A stretch of 9,088 nucleotides of DNA from NCBI GenBank assembly GCA_016212685.1, contig JACREW010000250.1, forward strand, positions 1 through 9,088. The letters are read 5' to 3'. The DNA comes from Nitrospirota bacterium. GTDB taxonomy: Bacteria; Nitrospirota; Thermodesulfovibrionia; Thermodesulfovibrionales; Dissulfurispiraceae. Shown piece by piece: positions 1 through 5,471 of the stretch (position 1 is its first letter; each line of letters opens with the position of its first letter). The position numbers were made by a program, and so were the translations under genes. The notes beneath the pieces are model-generated. The model worked only from the letters and a program-made list of their open reading frames with translations, did not search any database and was not told where the DNA came from.

Positions 1-2
1 AA

Positions 3-242
3 TATTCCGAGGTTAATACTAAGGTCGTCACCAAGAGGAATGTCGAGATACCCATAGAGTACAAGCTTCTTAAGAAAGACGGTAAGTGGGAAGTATACGA
101 TGTTGTGGTCGAGGGCGTAAGCCTTATAAATAACTACCGGACACAGTTCAATAAAATTATCCGCACCAATTCCTACGAAGAGCTTGTTAAGAAGATGAAG
201 AACAAACAGGAAGAGGAATTGTTCGAGGAAAAGGCAAAGTAA
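3..242 (+). CDS. mlaC: MlaC/Ttg2D-type phospholipid-transport periplasmic protein, C-terminal part
   Basis: This is the 3' end of a gene that begins outside the window: 79 codons and a TAA stop. MlaC is the soluble periplasmic carrier that shuttles phospholipid between the outer-membrane MlaA complex and the inner-membrane MlaFEDB ABC transporter. The visible part carries the family's C-terminal signature: a Lys-rich strand followed by DGKWEVYDVVVEGVSLINNY, then R, TQF and a closing helix with EELVKKMK. The fold and the order of these blocks match the MlaC C-terminus, and the end after the charged helix is where the family normally stops. The signal peptide and N-terminal half are not visible, so paralogue and exact role cannot be fixed. 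The next + strand gene is ribD, more than 2.4 kb away, so any downstream operon partner has been displaced or was never present. Confidence 0.88.
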   Translation, partial: YSEVNTKVVTKRNVEIPIEYKLLKKDGKWEVYDVVVEGVSLINNYRTQFNKIIRTNSYEELVKKMKNKQEEELFEEKAK

Positions 243-322
243 AGGCTATAGGCAATCAGACAGCCATCATCGAGATAAAAAACTCGTTGATAAGAGGATG
301 GAAGGAATACTGGTTTTAGGAT
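243..322. other. Short intergenic gap between mlaC and the minus-strand block
   Basis: Eighty bases between two genes that converge. There is a weak dyad, CGAG and CTCG around an A-rich loop near 273-288, but no U-tract follows it on either strand, so I do not call a terminator. The segment CTATAGGCAAT near 246-256 resembles the AGGCAAT heptamer that is repeated inside ribD and may be a stray single copy. Confidence 0.4.
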
Positions 323-706
323 TTAATTCCGCTTGTAGAGAGTCTGCTGATACTGTATCCCGTTGGATTGATATTCGATAATTAACTGACCATCACTGTT
401 GAGACGTCCGATGCCTTTTCGCGCCGAGAGACGCAAGATATTATCCTTGAACTCCCATGCGCCTTGTTCGCTTCCCCAAATATAGCTTTTGTCGGCATTG
501 AGCTTTAGCCAAGGCAATGTCCGGCATGACCGTCCGGTATAAGGTCCTCCATAGATTGACTGACATGCCCACACACCTACGAGCGAATCGGCCGTTTGCG
601 CATCGCCAGACAAAGCAGAGACAGGCATGAATATGCAAATCAGCGAGATGCCTATAATGAGTCCTGTCAAATTCTTGCAGAGTAATCGATACATTATTTT
701 ATGCAA
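323..706 (-). CDS. Small exported protein of unknown function, lipocalin-like appearance
   Basis: A 127-residue protein with a convincing Sec signal peptide: positive N-terminus (residues 1-11), hydrophobic core LTGLIIGISLICIFMPVSA (about 13-31) and likely cleavage after ALS. The mature part of about 95 residues has an opening GVWAC, a Gly/Tyr-rich turn, two cysteines (48 and 61) that could form a disulfide, and repeated short beta-like strands with W/Y residues (IWGSEQGAWEF, LIIEYQSNGIQYQQTLYKRN). This looks like a small beta-barrel or lipocalin-type fold, but I do not recognise a named family. Start choice: TTG at 706 has an AAAGG ribosome site 7 nt upstream and overlaps the hicB stop by 8 nt. 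The ATG at 694 would give 123 residues but has its only Shine-Dalgarno-like sequence 19 nt away. The overlap suggests translational coupling to hicAB. Confidence 0.65.
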   Translation of the reverse strand: MHKIMYRLLCKNLTGLIIGISLICIFMPVSALSGDAQTADSLVGVWACQSIYGGPYTGRSCRTLPWLKLNADKSYIWGSEQGAWEFKDNILRLSARKGIGRLNSDGQLIIEYQSNGIQYQQTLYKRN

Positions 707-911
707 ATATTAACCTTTCGCCTTTTGGCTCAGGTATAGGATCCCCGAACTCCTTAGCCGTATCAATCCAGAGTTGAATCGCTTCGTTCGCATTCTTTAA
801 TGCCTTTTCAGGGGTTTCTCCGTGAGCAATACATCCGGGAAGCTCAGGAACTTCTGCTATAAAGGCGTTGTCCTCATTACTCCAGTAAATTATAATCTCA
901 TACTTGTACAT
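699..911 (-). CDS. hicB: HicB-family antitoxin, short form without DNA-binding domain
   Basis: A 70-residue HicB-like protein. The partial RNase H-like fold is recognisable from YKYEIIIYWSNEDNAFIAEV, the hallmark PELPGCIAHGETPEKAL and the helix NANEAIQLWIDTAKEFGDPI, ending in EPKGERL. Known HicB proteins bind and block HicA. This subfamily ends after the core domain and carries no C-terminal helix-turn-helix or ribbon-helix-helix, so DNA-binding autorepression is not evident from the protein. Its ATG overlaps the hicA stop in a TAATG arrangement. The ribosome site GGAGGG lies inside the last codons of hicA, 8 nt before the ATG, which favours coupled, high antitoxin translation. Toxin-first order is normal for hicAB. 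Length and sequence look intact. Confidence 0.9.
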   Translation of the reverse strand: MYKYEIIIYWSNEDNAFIAEVPELPGCIAHGETPEKALKNANEAIQLWIDTAKEFGDPIPEPKGERLIFA

Positions 912-1165
912 TAATATTTCCCTCCGAGTTTATATTTTACAATAATATTTCTTACCTGTCTCACCTGATATAGTTTTGCCTTATTACCGTCTCGTTGTAA
1001 ATTTATCTTTTCTATTACCCCTTCTTTTCTAAATACATGATGACTGCTTCTAATCCGCACTTCAAAACCAAGGTTTTTCAGTAAATCACATAAATCGTCA
1101 AAATGAATGTTTGCATCAGAATCGCCGCTCAGAATTTTAAGTAAAAGTTTTTCATGCTTACCCAT
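911..1165 (-). CDS. hicA: HicA-family toxin (mRNA interferase)
   Basis: An 84-residue protein of the HicA/YcfA-like family, a small dsRBD-fold ribonuclease that cleaves mRNA in the cell when not held by HicB. The visible landmarks are the N-terminal helix MGKHEKLLLKILSG, the FDDLCDLLKNLGF helix, the catalytic-histidine strand RSSHHVFRKEG (His42/His43), and KINLQRDGNKAKLYQVRQVRNI toward the end. The usual family motif is G-S-H, and here the glycine is a serine (Ser40). The C-terminus KYKLGGKY doubles as the DNA that carries the hicB ribosome site. No Shine-Dalgarno sequence precedes the ATG. A possible extended -10 element ends only 8 nt before the ATG, so translation may be leaderless. Intact as far as can be seen. 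Confidence 0.88.
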   Translation of the reverse strand: MGKHEKLLLKILSGDSDANIHFDDLCDLLKNLGFEVRIRSSHHVFRKEGVIEKINLQRDGNKAKLYQVRQVRNIIVKYKLGGKY

Positions 1166-1173
1166 TTAGACTT

Positions 1174-1182
1174 ATTTTACCA
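1174..1182 (-). promoter_or_regulatory. Possible extended -10 promoter element for hicAB
   Basis: On the minus strand the bases read TGGTAAAAT, which fits the extended -10 form TGnTATAAT with one mismatch. No good -35 hexamer sits 16-18 bp upstream, as is common for extended -10 promoters. Transcription would begin about 7 nt downstream, near 1167, so the hicA ATG at 1165 would be at or next to the mRNA 5' end. This is a pattern match only, and the region is AT-rich enough for chance hits. Confidence 0.3.
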
Positions 1183-1217
1183 GAAATAAATATCAGAGGC
1201 TATTGTTCTATTGATAT

Positions 1218-1450
1218 TTCCAACGCAACGCACATGCTTATCAGTTGGTGCGAAGCGCCAGCGGAGCATTAATGTCATTCAAGAAATAGGGGAAGTGTCC
1301 CTGTGCTTCCATGTTCAAGAAATAGGGGAAGTGTCCCTGTGCTTCCATGAAGCACGTTAAAGAGCATAAGCCCGATTTAGAAACCTCAAGACTCTGATCG
1401 TCTGTAAAAGCGTCCTGTGGCACTCGTTCACGTGCAGCGTATTGTTAGGT
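1218..1450 (-). repeat. attC-like imperfect dyad (candidate integron cassette recombination site)
   Basis: This covers almost all of the 294-bp noncoding stretch between hicA and the SEC-C gene. On the minus strand it opens with ACCTAAC (1450-1444), an exact match to the attC core RYYYAAC, 9 nt after the SEC-C stop, and closes with GTTGGAA (1224-1218), which matches GTTRRRY except for the last base. Next to these ends the two arms are imperfectly complementary: CGCTGCACGTG on the left pairs in part with GCATGTGCGTTGC on the right, followed by further GTGC/GCAC matches. At 233 bp it is longer than usual for attC (about 57-141 bp). Removing the 72-bp tandem duplication leaves 161 bp. The match rests on hand alignment, and a degenerate palindrome of other origin is possible. 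Confidence 0.35.
1278..1349. repeat. Perfect 2 x 36-bp tandem duplication
   Basis: Two identical 36-bp units run head to tail at 1278-1313 and 1314-1349. Each begins TTCAAGAAATAGGGGAAGTG and ends TGTGCTTCCATG. Inside each unit AGGGGAAGTGTCCCT has a small inverted arrangement (AGGG and CCCT around GAAGTGT), which would form a short hairpin. The units are exact copies, which implies recent duplication or active maintenance. On the minus strand they read through in one frame as a repeated Met-Glu-Ala-Gln-Gly-His-Phe peptide, but I consider that incidental. The sequence recalls the GGGAC-type palindromes that accompany REP-associated tyrosine transposases, but no transposase is present. Confidence 0.9.
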
Positions 1451-1459
1451 TTTTTTCTC

Positions 1460-2572
1460 TTAATTAGAGATAATCTTTGTTATGTTCCAATTAATATAAT
1501 CTAAGCCGTCATCAATAAGTCGCTTTGGTGCTTTCACTTTATCAGGTCTTGTGCCTGATGCCGCCCGTGAAATAAGCCCTTTCTTTTTGTCGTCATTTAA
1601 ACTATCCCACCATGTAGGTGACATAAATACATTTTCATGAAAGTCGAAAGTATATCTTGTGATTGCATTAGGGATACTATCTATCGATAGTGATTTTAAT
1701 GAATTAAAGAACTGACTCACATCTTGCCCACTATCTAAAGTTGCAAATACAATCGCACTGCCTTCATCAGTGGGGATTATAGAAAAGGTTATCATGTCTT
1801 GATTTAGATCTGATCGACCTAACTGGTTGAAATTGTTTCCGTCAAAGTCCTGCTCAAGAATAGTTGCGCCACTGCATAAAAAATCAGGACAGTTATCTAT
1901 AAATACCACAAAGTATTTCAAAGATGAGTAATCAGCATTTAACAGTGCTTTATCATAAACTGTCTTTTGCATATCGACTGTTCTAACTCCCAGAGCTACT
2001 CCATAACTATAGAACTTCAAAAATACTTGGAACTCTCTTTGGGCTGCCGGACTGAGGCCTTTATCGAAAGACTCCAACAATTCTGTAGTTTCAAGATGAT
2101 TCTTTTTCATAAATACTTCTCTTGCAAGAGCTCTATATGCTAATAAGAATATTTGATTAAGTTCACCAGTGAATGGATAGTTTTCTATACCATCAAAGGT
2201 CTTCGTGTCATGATAATTGCAAAAGCCAGTAAAGGTGGACGCTTTACCAATACTTATTAATTTCGTTTCAAAAACTACCTCCTTAGTGCTTTTGTATATA
2301 TTCGGGAAGAAACGATAAACGTGATTGCCTTTCTCTATCCTTGTTAACCCGCCATTTCTCTGGATAGTATGTGCTTTAACGATGTCTCCCCTGCATTCTC
2401 CTTTATTAGCATTAGGATGGAGACAGTATTTTTTGTCAAATGCCTTCTTGAAAAGTTTCTTACCTTCCTCAAAGGTAGGTCTCGGTTCGTGCTCTCTCAT
2501 CAGGTGACATTTTTTATATTTTATTCCAGACCCACACCAGCATGGATCATTTCTTCCCAATTTCTTACTCAC
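1460..2572 (-). CDS. SEC-C motif protein of unknown function with a second Cys/His cluster
   Basis: A 370-residue protein. Residues 7-23 form a SEC-C zinc motif, RNDPCWCGSGIKYKKCH, with ligands Cys11, Cys13, Cys22 and His23; in SecA this motif binds zinc and contacts partners. A second cluster follows: Cys50, Cys60, the pair Ala67-His68 in IVKAHTIQRNGGL, and Cys118 and His121 in GFCNYHD. Its spacing recalls a treble-clef or HNH-like metal site, but I cannot see a full nuclease motif. The middle has FLLAYRALAREVF, and the C-terminal half is beta-rich without recognised motifs. Related SEC-C proteins are widespread in bacterial accessory DNA and uncharacterised. The start is GTG at 2572: an in-frame TAA lies 15 nt upstream and the SEC-C motif requires this start. 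There is no Shine-Dalgarno sequence. The gene looks more AT-rich than its flanks and is flanked by attC-type heptamers, so it was probably acquired. Confidence 0.8.
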   Translation of the reverse strand: MSKKLGRNDPCWCGSGIKYKKCHLMREHEPRPTFEEGKKLFKKAFDKKYCLHPNANKGECRGDIVKAHTIQRNGGLTRIEKGNHVYRFFPNIYKSTKEVVFETKLISIGKASTFTGFCNYHDTKTFDGIENYPFTGELNQIFLLAYRALAREVFMKKNHLETTELLESFDKGLSPAAQREFQVFLKFYSYGVALGVRTVDMQKTVYDKALLNADYSSLKYFVVFIDNCPDFLCSGATILEQDFDGNNFNQLGRSDLNQDMITFSIIPTDEGSAIVFATLDSGQDVSQFFNSLKSLSIDSIPNAITRYTFDFHENVFMSPTWWDSLNDDKKKGLISRAASGTRPDKVKAPKRLIDDGLDYINWNITKIISN

Positions 2573-2590
2573 AATATTATTGATTTATAA

Positions 2591-2597
2591 ACCTAAC
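2591..2597 (-). other. Integron core-site-like heptamer upstream of the SEC-C gene
   Basis: On the minus strand this reads GTTAGGT, an exact fit to the GTTRRRY core cut by integron integrases, 18 nt before the SEC-C start. With ACCTAAC just after the gene's stop, the arrangement core-gene-inverse core is that of an integron cassette. No folded attC is evident upstream of it, so it would be an attI-like or secondary insertion site. A seven-base match alone is weak evidence. Confidence 0.3.
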
Positions 2598-2630
2598 ATT
2601 CTCTTTTAAGTTTCTTCAACATTATGATAG

Positions 2631-2659
2631 ATTATAGAAATCAAAAGCGTAATAGTCAA
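2631..2659 (-). promoter_or_regulatory. Strong sigma-70-type promoter for the SEC-C gene
   Basis: On the minus strand TTGACT (2659-2654) and TATAAT (2636-2631) are separated by exactly 17 bp, matching the sigma-70 consensus at 11 of 12 positions. Transcription would start near 2624, giving a leader of about 50 nt before the GTG at 2572. The placement just outside the GTTAGGT heptamer is also where an integron cassette promoter would lie. It points away from ribD and into the minus-strand accessory block. Confidence 0.7.
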
Positions 2660-2686
2660 TGAAAACTTATCATCTTCATCACCCTC

Positions 2687-2699
2687 TCATTGTCAATGA
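2687..2699. promoter_or_regulatory. Small palindrome near the ribD start
   Basis: TCATTG and CAATGA flank a single T, giving a 13-bp perfect dyad. Part of it, GTCAATGAAA at 2692-2701, is repeated directly at 2655-2664, where it overlaps the -35 box of the SEC-C promoter. It could be a binding site in the divergent SEC-C/ribD region or a short target duplication. There is no further support. Confidence 0.2.
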
Positions 2700-2728
2700 A
2701 AGCGGCATATTGTTATTATATCTCCACA

Positions 2729-3865
2729 ATGCAGATTTCCGATAAAGACATATCATTCATGAAGAGGGCGCTAACTCTTGCCGCAAAGGCGAAGGGCATG
2801 ACAAGCCCGAATCCTATGGTCGGCGCTGTTGTTGTTAAAAACGGCAAAGTTATCGTTGAAGATTATCATAAAAAAGCCGGAGAGCCGCACGCCGAGGCGC
2901 TCGCAATTTTAAACGCCGGAGAGAAGGCAAAAGGCGCAACCCTTTATGTAACCCTTGAACCCTGCTGCCATAAGGACAAGAGAACGCCGCCCTGCACGAA
3001 CGCTATTATTAACTCTGGAATAAAAAAAGTCTTTATCGCCATGAAAGACCCTAATCCAAAGGTTTCAGGCAAGGGCATTGAAGAGTTAAAAAAACACGGC
3101 GTTACCGTTGTTAATGGGATTCTTGAGGATAAGGCAAAAATACTTAACGAGGCGTATATAAAATACATCACAACAAAAACTCCCTTTGTTATTTTAAAGA
3201 CAGCCATGACGCTCGATGGAAAGATTGCGACTCCCGAAGGCCAGTCAAAGTGGATAACCGGAGAAGCCGCGCGGAAAATCGTTCATCAAATGCGAAACAG
3301 TGTAGATGCGATCCTCACCGCAACCGGAACTGTGAAGGCCGATAACCCAGAGCTTACGGCAAGAGTAGGGCAAAAGGCAAAAGGTAAAAGGCAAAGGGTA
3401 AAAAGTCCTATAAGGATAATTATAGATCCTAATCTTGAGACGCCTTTGGACTTTAAAATATTTAATCTGCCTCCTGAAACGATCGTTGTAACAAAAAAAC
3501 AGGCAATAGGCAATAGGCAAAAGGCGATAGAACAAAAAATAAAAGCGCTGTCCGATAAAGGCATTAAGATAATCGAATATGAAGGCGAGCGCGTTGATCT
3601 GAGATGGCTCATGAAAAAATTAGGCGAGATGGAAATCACATCGGTAATGATAGAGGGCGGCTCATCGCTTAATGCCTATGCCCTTTATGACGGTATAGTC
3701 GATAAAGCGGTTTTCTTTATCGCTCCGAAGATTATCGGCGGCAAGGATTCAATTCCAGCCGTCGGAGGAAATATCTTCAGGAAACTTGAAGAAGCCGTGA
3801 TGATAAAAGACATGAAGGTTAAAAGAGCAGGGCAGGACTTGATGATAGAAGGCTATATCGAATAA
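2729..3865 (+). CDS. ribD: Bifunctional riboflavin biosynthesis protein RibD (pyrimidine deaminase/reductase)
   Basis: A 378-residue protein that performs the second and third steps of riboflavin synthesis in the cytoplasm: deamination, then NADPH-dependent reduction of the ribosyl side chain. Residues 1-145 are the zinc deaminase: SPNPMVGAVVV, HAEALA (His54, Glu56) and LEPCCHKDKRTPPC (Cys79, Cys89). Residues 150-378 are the reductase: KTAMTLDGKIA, WITGEAAR, VKADNPELTAR, IRIIIDPNL, VMIEGGSSLNA and IAPKIIGGKDS. The start is taken as ATG 2729, which puts DISFMKRAL at the usual distance. TTG 2690 or ATG 2696 would add residues unlike the family, and none of the three has a clear Shine-Dalgarno sequence. 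Two low-complexity inserts, residues about 214-225 and 257-267, coincide with heptamer repeats in the DNA. It stands alone: no other rib gene is next to it, and the gene beyond it is convergent. Confidence 0.93.
   Translation: MQISDKDISFMKRALTLAAKAKGMTSPNPMVGAVVVKNGKVIVEDYHKKAGEPHAEALAILNAGEKAKGATLYVTLEPCCHKDKRTPPCTNAIINSGIKKVFIAMKDPNPKVSGKGIEELKKHGVTVVNGILEDKAKILNEAYIKYITTKTPFVILKTAMTLDGKIATPEGQSKWITGEAARKIVHQMRNSVDAILTATGTVKADNPELTARVGQKAKGKRQRVKSPIRIIIDPNLETPLDFKIFNLPPETIVVTKKQAIGNRQKAIEQKIKALSDKGIKIIEYEGERVDLRWLMKKLGEMEITSVMIEGGSSLNAYALYDGIVDKAVFFIAPKIIGGKDSIPAVGGNIFRKLEEAVMIKDMKVKRAGQDLMIEGYIE
3368..3405 (+). repeat. Heptamer tract AGGCAAA inside ribD
   Basis: Five consecutive 7-bp units with drift (GGGCAAA, AGGCAAA, AGGTAAA, AGGCAAA, GGGTAAA), followed by AAG. 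They encode the basic stretch GQKAKGKRQRVK between the conserved ADNPELTAR and IRIIIDP blocks of the reductase domain. This region is normally a short variable loop, so the tract reads as an insert. Confidence 0.85.
3501..3530 (+). repeat. Second heptamer tract AGGCAAT inside ribD
   Basis: Four 7-bp units (AGGCAAT, AGGCAAT, AGGCAAA, AGGCGAT) plus AG encode QAIGNRQKAI. The unit is clearly of the same family as the tract at 3368. The stretch CAATAGG would give a TAG stop in another frame, but here the frame avoids it. Confidence 0.85.
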
Positions 3866-5464
3866 TTAATCTCTATACTGTTCCCTGATATACAAAAACA
3901 TATCCAAGTTCGCAAAAAAGATATCTATAAGCTTCGGCTCGAAATGCCTGCCCTTTTGTTCTTTGAAGAGTTCCAGAATCTTATCGGTATCCCATGCCTT
4001 TTTGTAGCATCTTTCGCTTCCCAGCGCGTCGAACACATCGGCCAATGCAGATATTCTTCCGTATATGTGGATATCTTCGCCTGACTTGCCTTTCGGATAA
4101 CCCGTCCCATCCCATTTTTCGTGGTGCTCGCCGGCTATGACGGCGGCTGTACTGAGCGTTTTTCTTTTTGATACGGCCAGCATGTCACAGCCGATCTGCG
4201 CGTGCGTCTTCATAATCTCGAATTCTTCAGGCGTCAGTTTGCCGGGCTTGTTTAAAATGGCATCCGGAATGGCGATCTTGCCTATATCGTGCATTGGCGA
4301 CGCCTGCTTTATCCGTTCGGCTTCTTCCATATCCAGCCCGTATTCGAGAGCCAGAATTATCGAATATTCAGCGACCCGTTTAACGTGATTGCTCGTTTCT
4401 TTTGATCTGAATTCGCACGCGGTGCCGAGAGTGAAGATGATCTCTTTCTGAGTGTCCTCTATTTCTTTGTAAAGGCCGGTTACCTCAAGCGTTTGCGCGG
4501 CATATCCTCCCACGAGCATCAGTTTATCGAGATCGTTTTCTTTGAATTTCTGAATCTGTGATTTTTTATTGATGCATTGAATGGCGCCGAGGACGTCATT
4601 CTGAATGGTCTTTATGGGGATCGATATTATACTCTTGGTCGAATAGCCCGTTTCTCTATCGACATCCGGGTTGAACCTGTTGTCATTATAAGGGTCGTTG
4701 CAAATTACAGGGGTGTTATTTGTAACGGCATATCCCGCAAAGCCGGACTGCAGCGGCATTCTTACGGAACTCAGGCCGTGCGCTACCTTTGTCCATAATT
4801 CCTGCCTTTCCCTGTCCGCAAGCCAGAGCGTGCACCGGTCGGCGTTCAATATATCCCTCGCAAGGTCGGCTAAGAGAAGCAGTAGCTTGTCGATATTAGT
4901 TTCGTTTGCGATTCTGGTCGCGGATTTGAATATCGTCTCAAGTATGTCATGGGTATTGAAGCTCTCCAATAATTTCCCTGCAATGGAGATAGTTATGGAA
5001 AGGAGCATGAGGTCGTTTTCGTTGAAATCAGAGCCGTCTTTTTTGTTCAATGCCTCAAAGGAGCCGATTGTCTCGTTATCGCTGTTTTTGATCGGTATGG
5101 CGATGATGTTCCTTGTCGAGTAGCCTGTCCGGGCATCGATATCTTTTAGGAACCTTTCATCGGAATAGGCATTGTTCGAGATAACAGGCGTGTCGTTAGT
5201 TATGCTGTAGCCCACAATGCCCGACGATAACGGGATCCGTATTTCTTCCACGCTGTCCGCGATTTTGGTGAAGATTTCGTTTTTATCGGTATCGACGAGC
5301 CAGAACGAACACCTGTCGGCATTGACGATATCCCTGCCCATGCCTGTGAGCAAATGTATGATTTCCTCGCGGTTTGTCTCGGATGAGATTCTCGACGAGT
5401 AATCGAGTATTACCCCGAGTATACTGTTTGCATCGGTCTGAGTGAGATTGAACTCTTCGCTCAT
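3866..5464 (-). CDS. GAF-GAF-HD-GYP cyclic-di-GMP phosphodiesterase
   Basis: A 532-residue cytoplasmic signalling protein with no membrane segment. Two tandem GAF sensor domains occupy about residues 20-165 and 185-330. They are clear duplicates, each with (N)ADRC near the start and an RxGYST-like ETGYST/ARTGYST strand. Each also ends with part of the NKFDE motif of cyclic-nucleotide-binding GAFs (Asn140-Lys141, Phe147, Asp151; Asn299-Lys300, Phe307, Asp311), with the final Glu replaced by Leu. HD-GYP spans about 340-520 with the full active site: His360, MHDIGKIAIPD (His392-Asp393), His421, GEHHEKWDGTGYP (His447-His448, GYP at 455-457) and Asp476. The family hydrolyses c-di-GMP to pGpG or GMP. 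The ATG has a GAGGGGA ribosome site formed by the last codons of the upstream gene, so the two are co-translated. Its stop directly abuts the ribD stop from the other strand. Confidence 0.92.
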   Translation of the reverse strand: MSEEFNLTQTDANSILGVILDYSSRISSETNREEIIHLLTGMGRDIVNADRCSFWLVDTDKNEIFTKIADSVEEIRIPLSSGIVGYSITNDTPVISNNAYSDERFLKDIDARTGYSTRNIIAIPIKNSDNETIGSFEALNKKDGSDFNENDLMLLSITISIAGKLLESFNTHDILETIFKSATRIANETNIDKLLLLLADLARDILNADRCTLWLADRERQELWTKVAHGLSSVRMPLQSGFAGYAVTNNTPVICNDPYNDNRFNPDVDRETGYSTKSIISIPIKTIQNDVLGAIQCINKKSQIQKFKENDLDKLMLVGGYAAQTLEVTGLYKEIEDTQKEIIFTLGTACEFRSKETSNHVKRVAEYSIILALEYGLDMEEAERIKQASPMHDIGKIAIPDAILNKPGKLTPEEFEIMKTHAQIGCDMLAVSKRKTLSTAAVIAGEHHEKWDGTGYPKGKSGEDIHIYGRISALADVFDALGSERCYKKAWDTDKILELFKEQKGRHFEPKLIDIFFANLDMFLYIREQYRD

Positions 5465-5471
5465 GAAAGAC

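Noticed and set aside
266..290. Rho-independent terminator after mlaC
   Set aside because: The CGAG/CTCG stem has only 4 bp and there is no T-run after it on either strand.
1241..1423. A 60-codon minus-strand reading frame spanning the tandem repeat
   Set aside because: No ribosome site, no recognisable protein features apart from the duplicated 12 residues, and it lies wholly in the repeat/dyad region. The 36-bp period keeps the frame by arithmetic.
2690..2728. Upstream TTG or ATG start for ribD
   Set aside because: The added residues (MSMKAAYCYYIST) do not resemble RibD N-termini and have no better ribosome site than ATG 2729; still not excluded.
3286..3639. Long minus-strand open frames inside ribD
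   Set aside because: They run opposite a well-supported ribD; the A/G-rich repeats create stop-poor antisense frames with Leu/Cys/Phe-rich, low-complexity products.
4137..5402. Plus-strand open frames opposite the HD-GYP gene
   Set aside because: They are shadows of a strongly supported gene and have no start signals or known domains.
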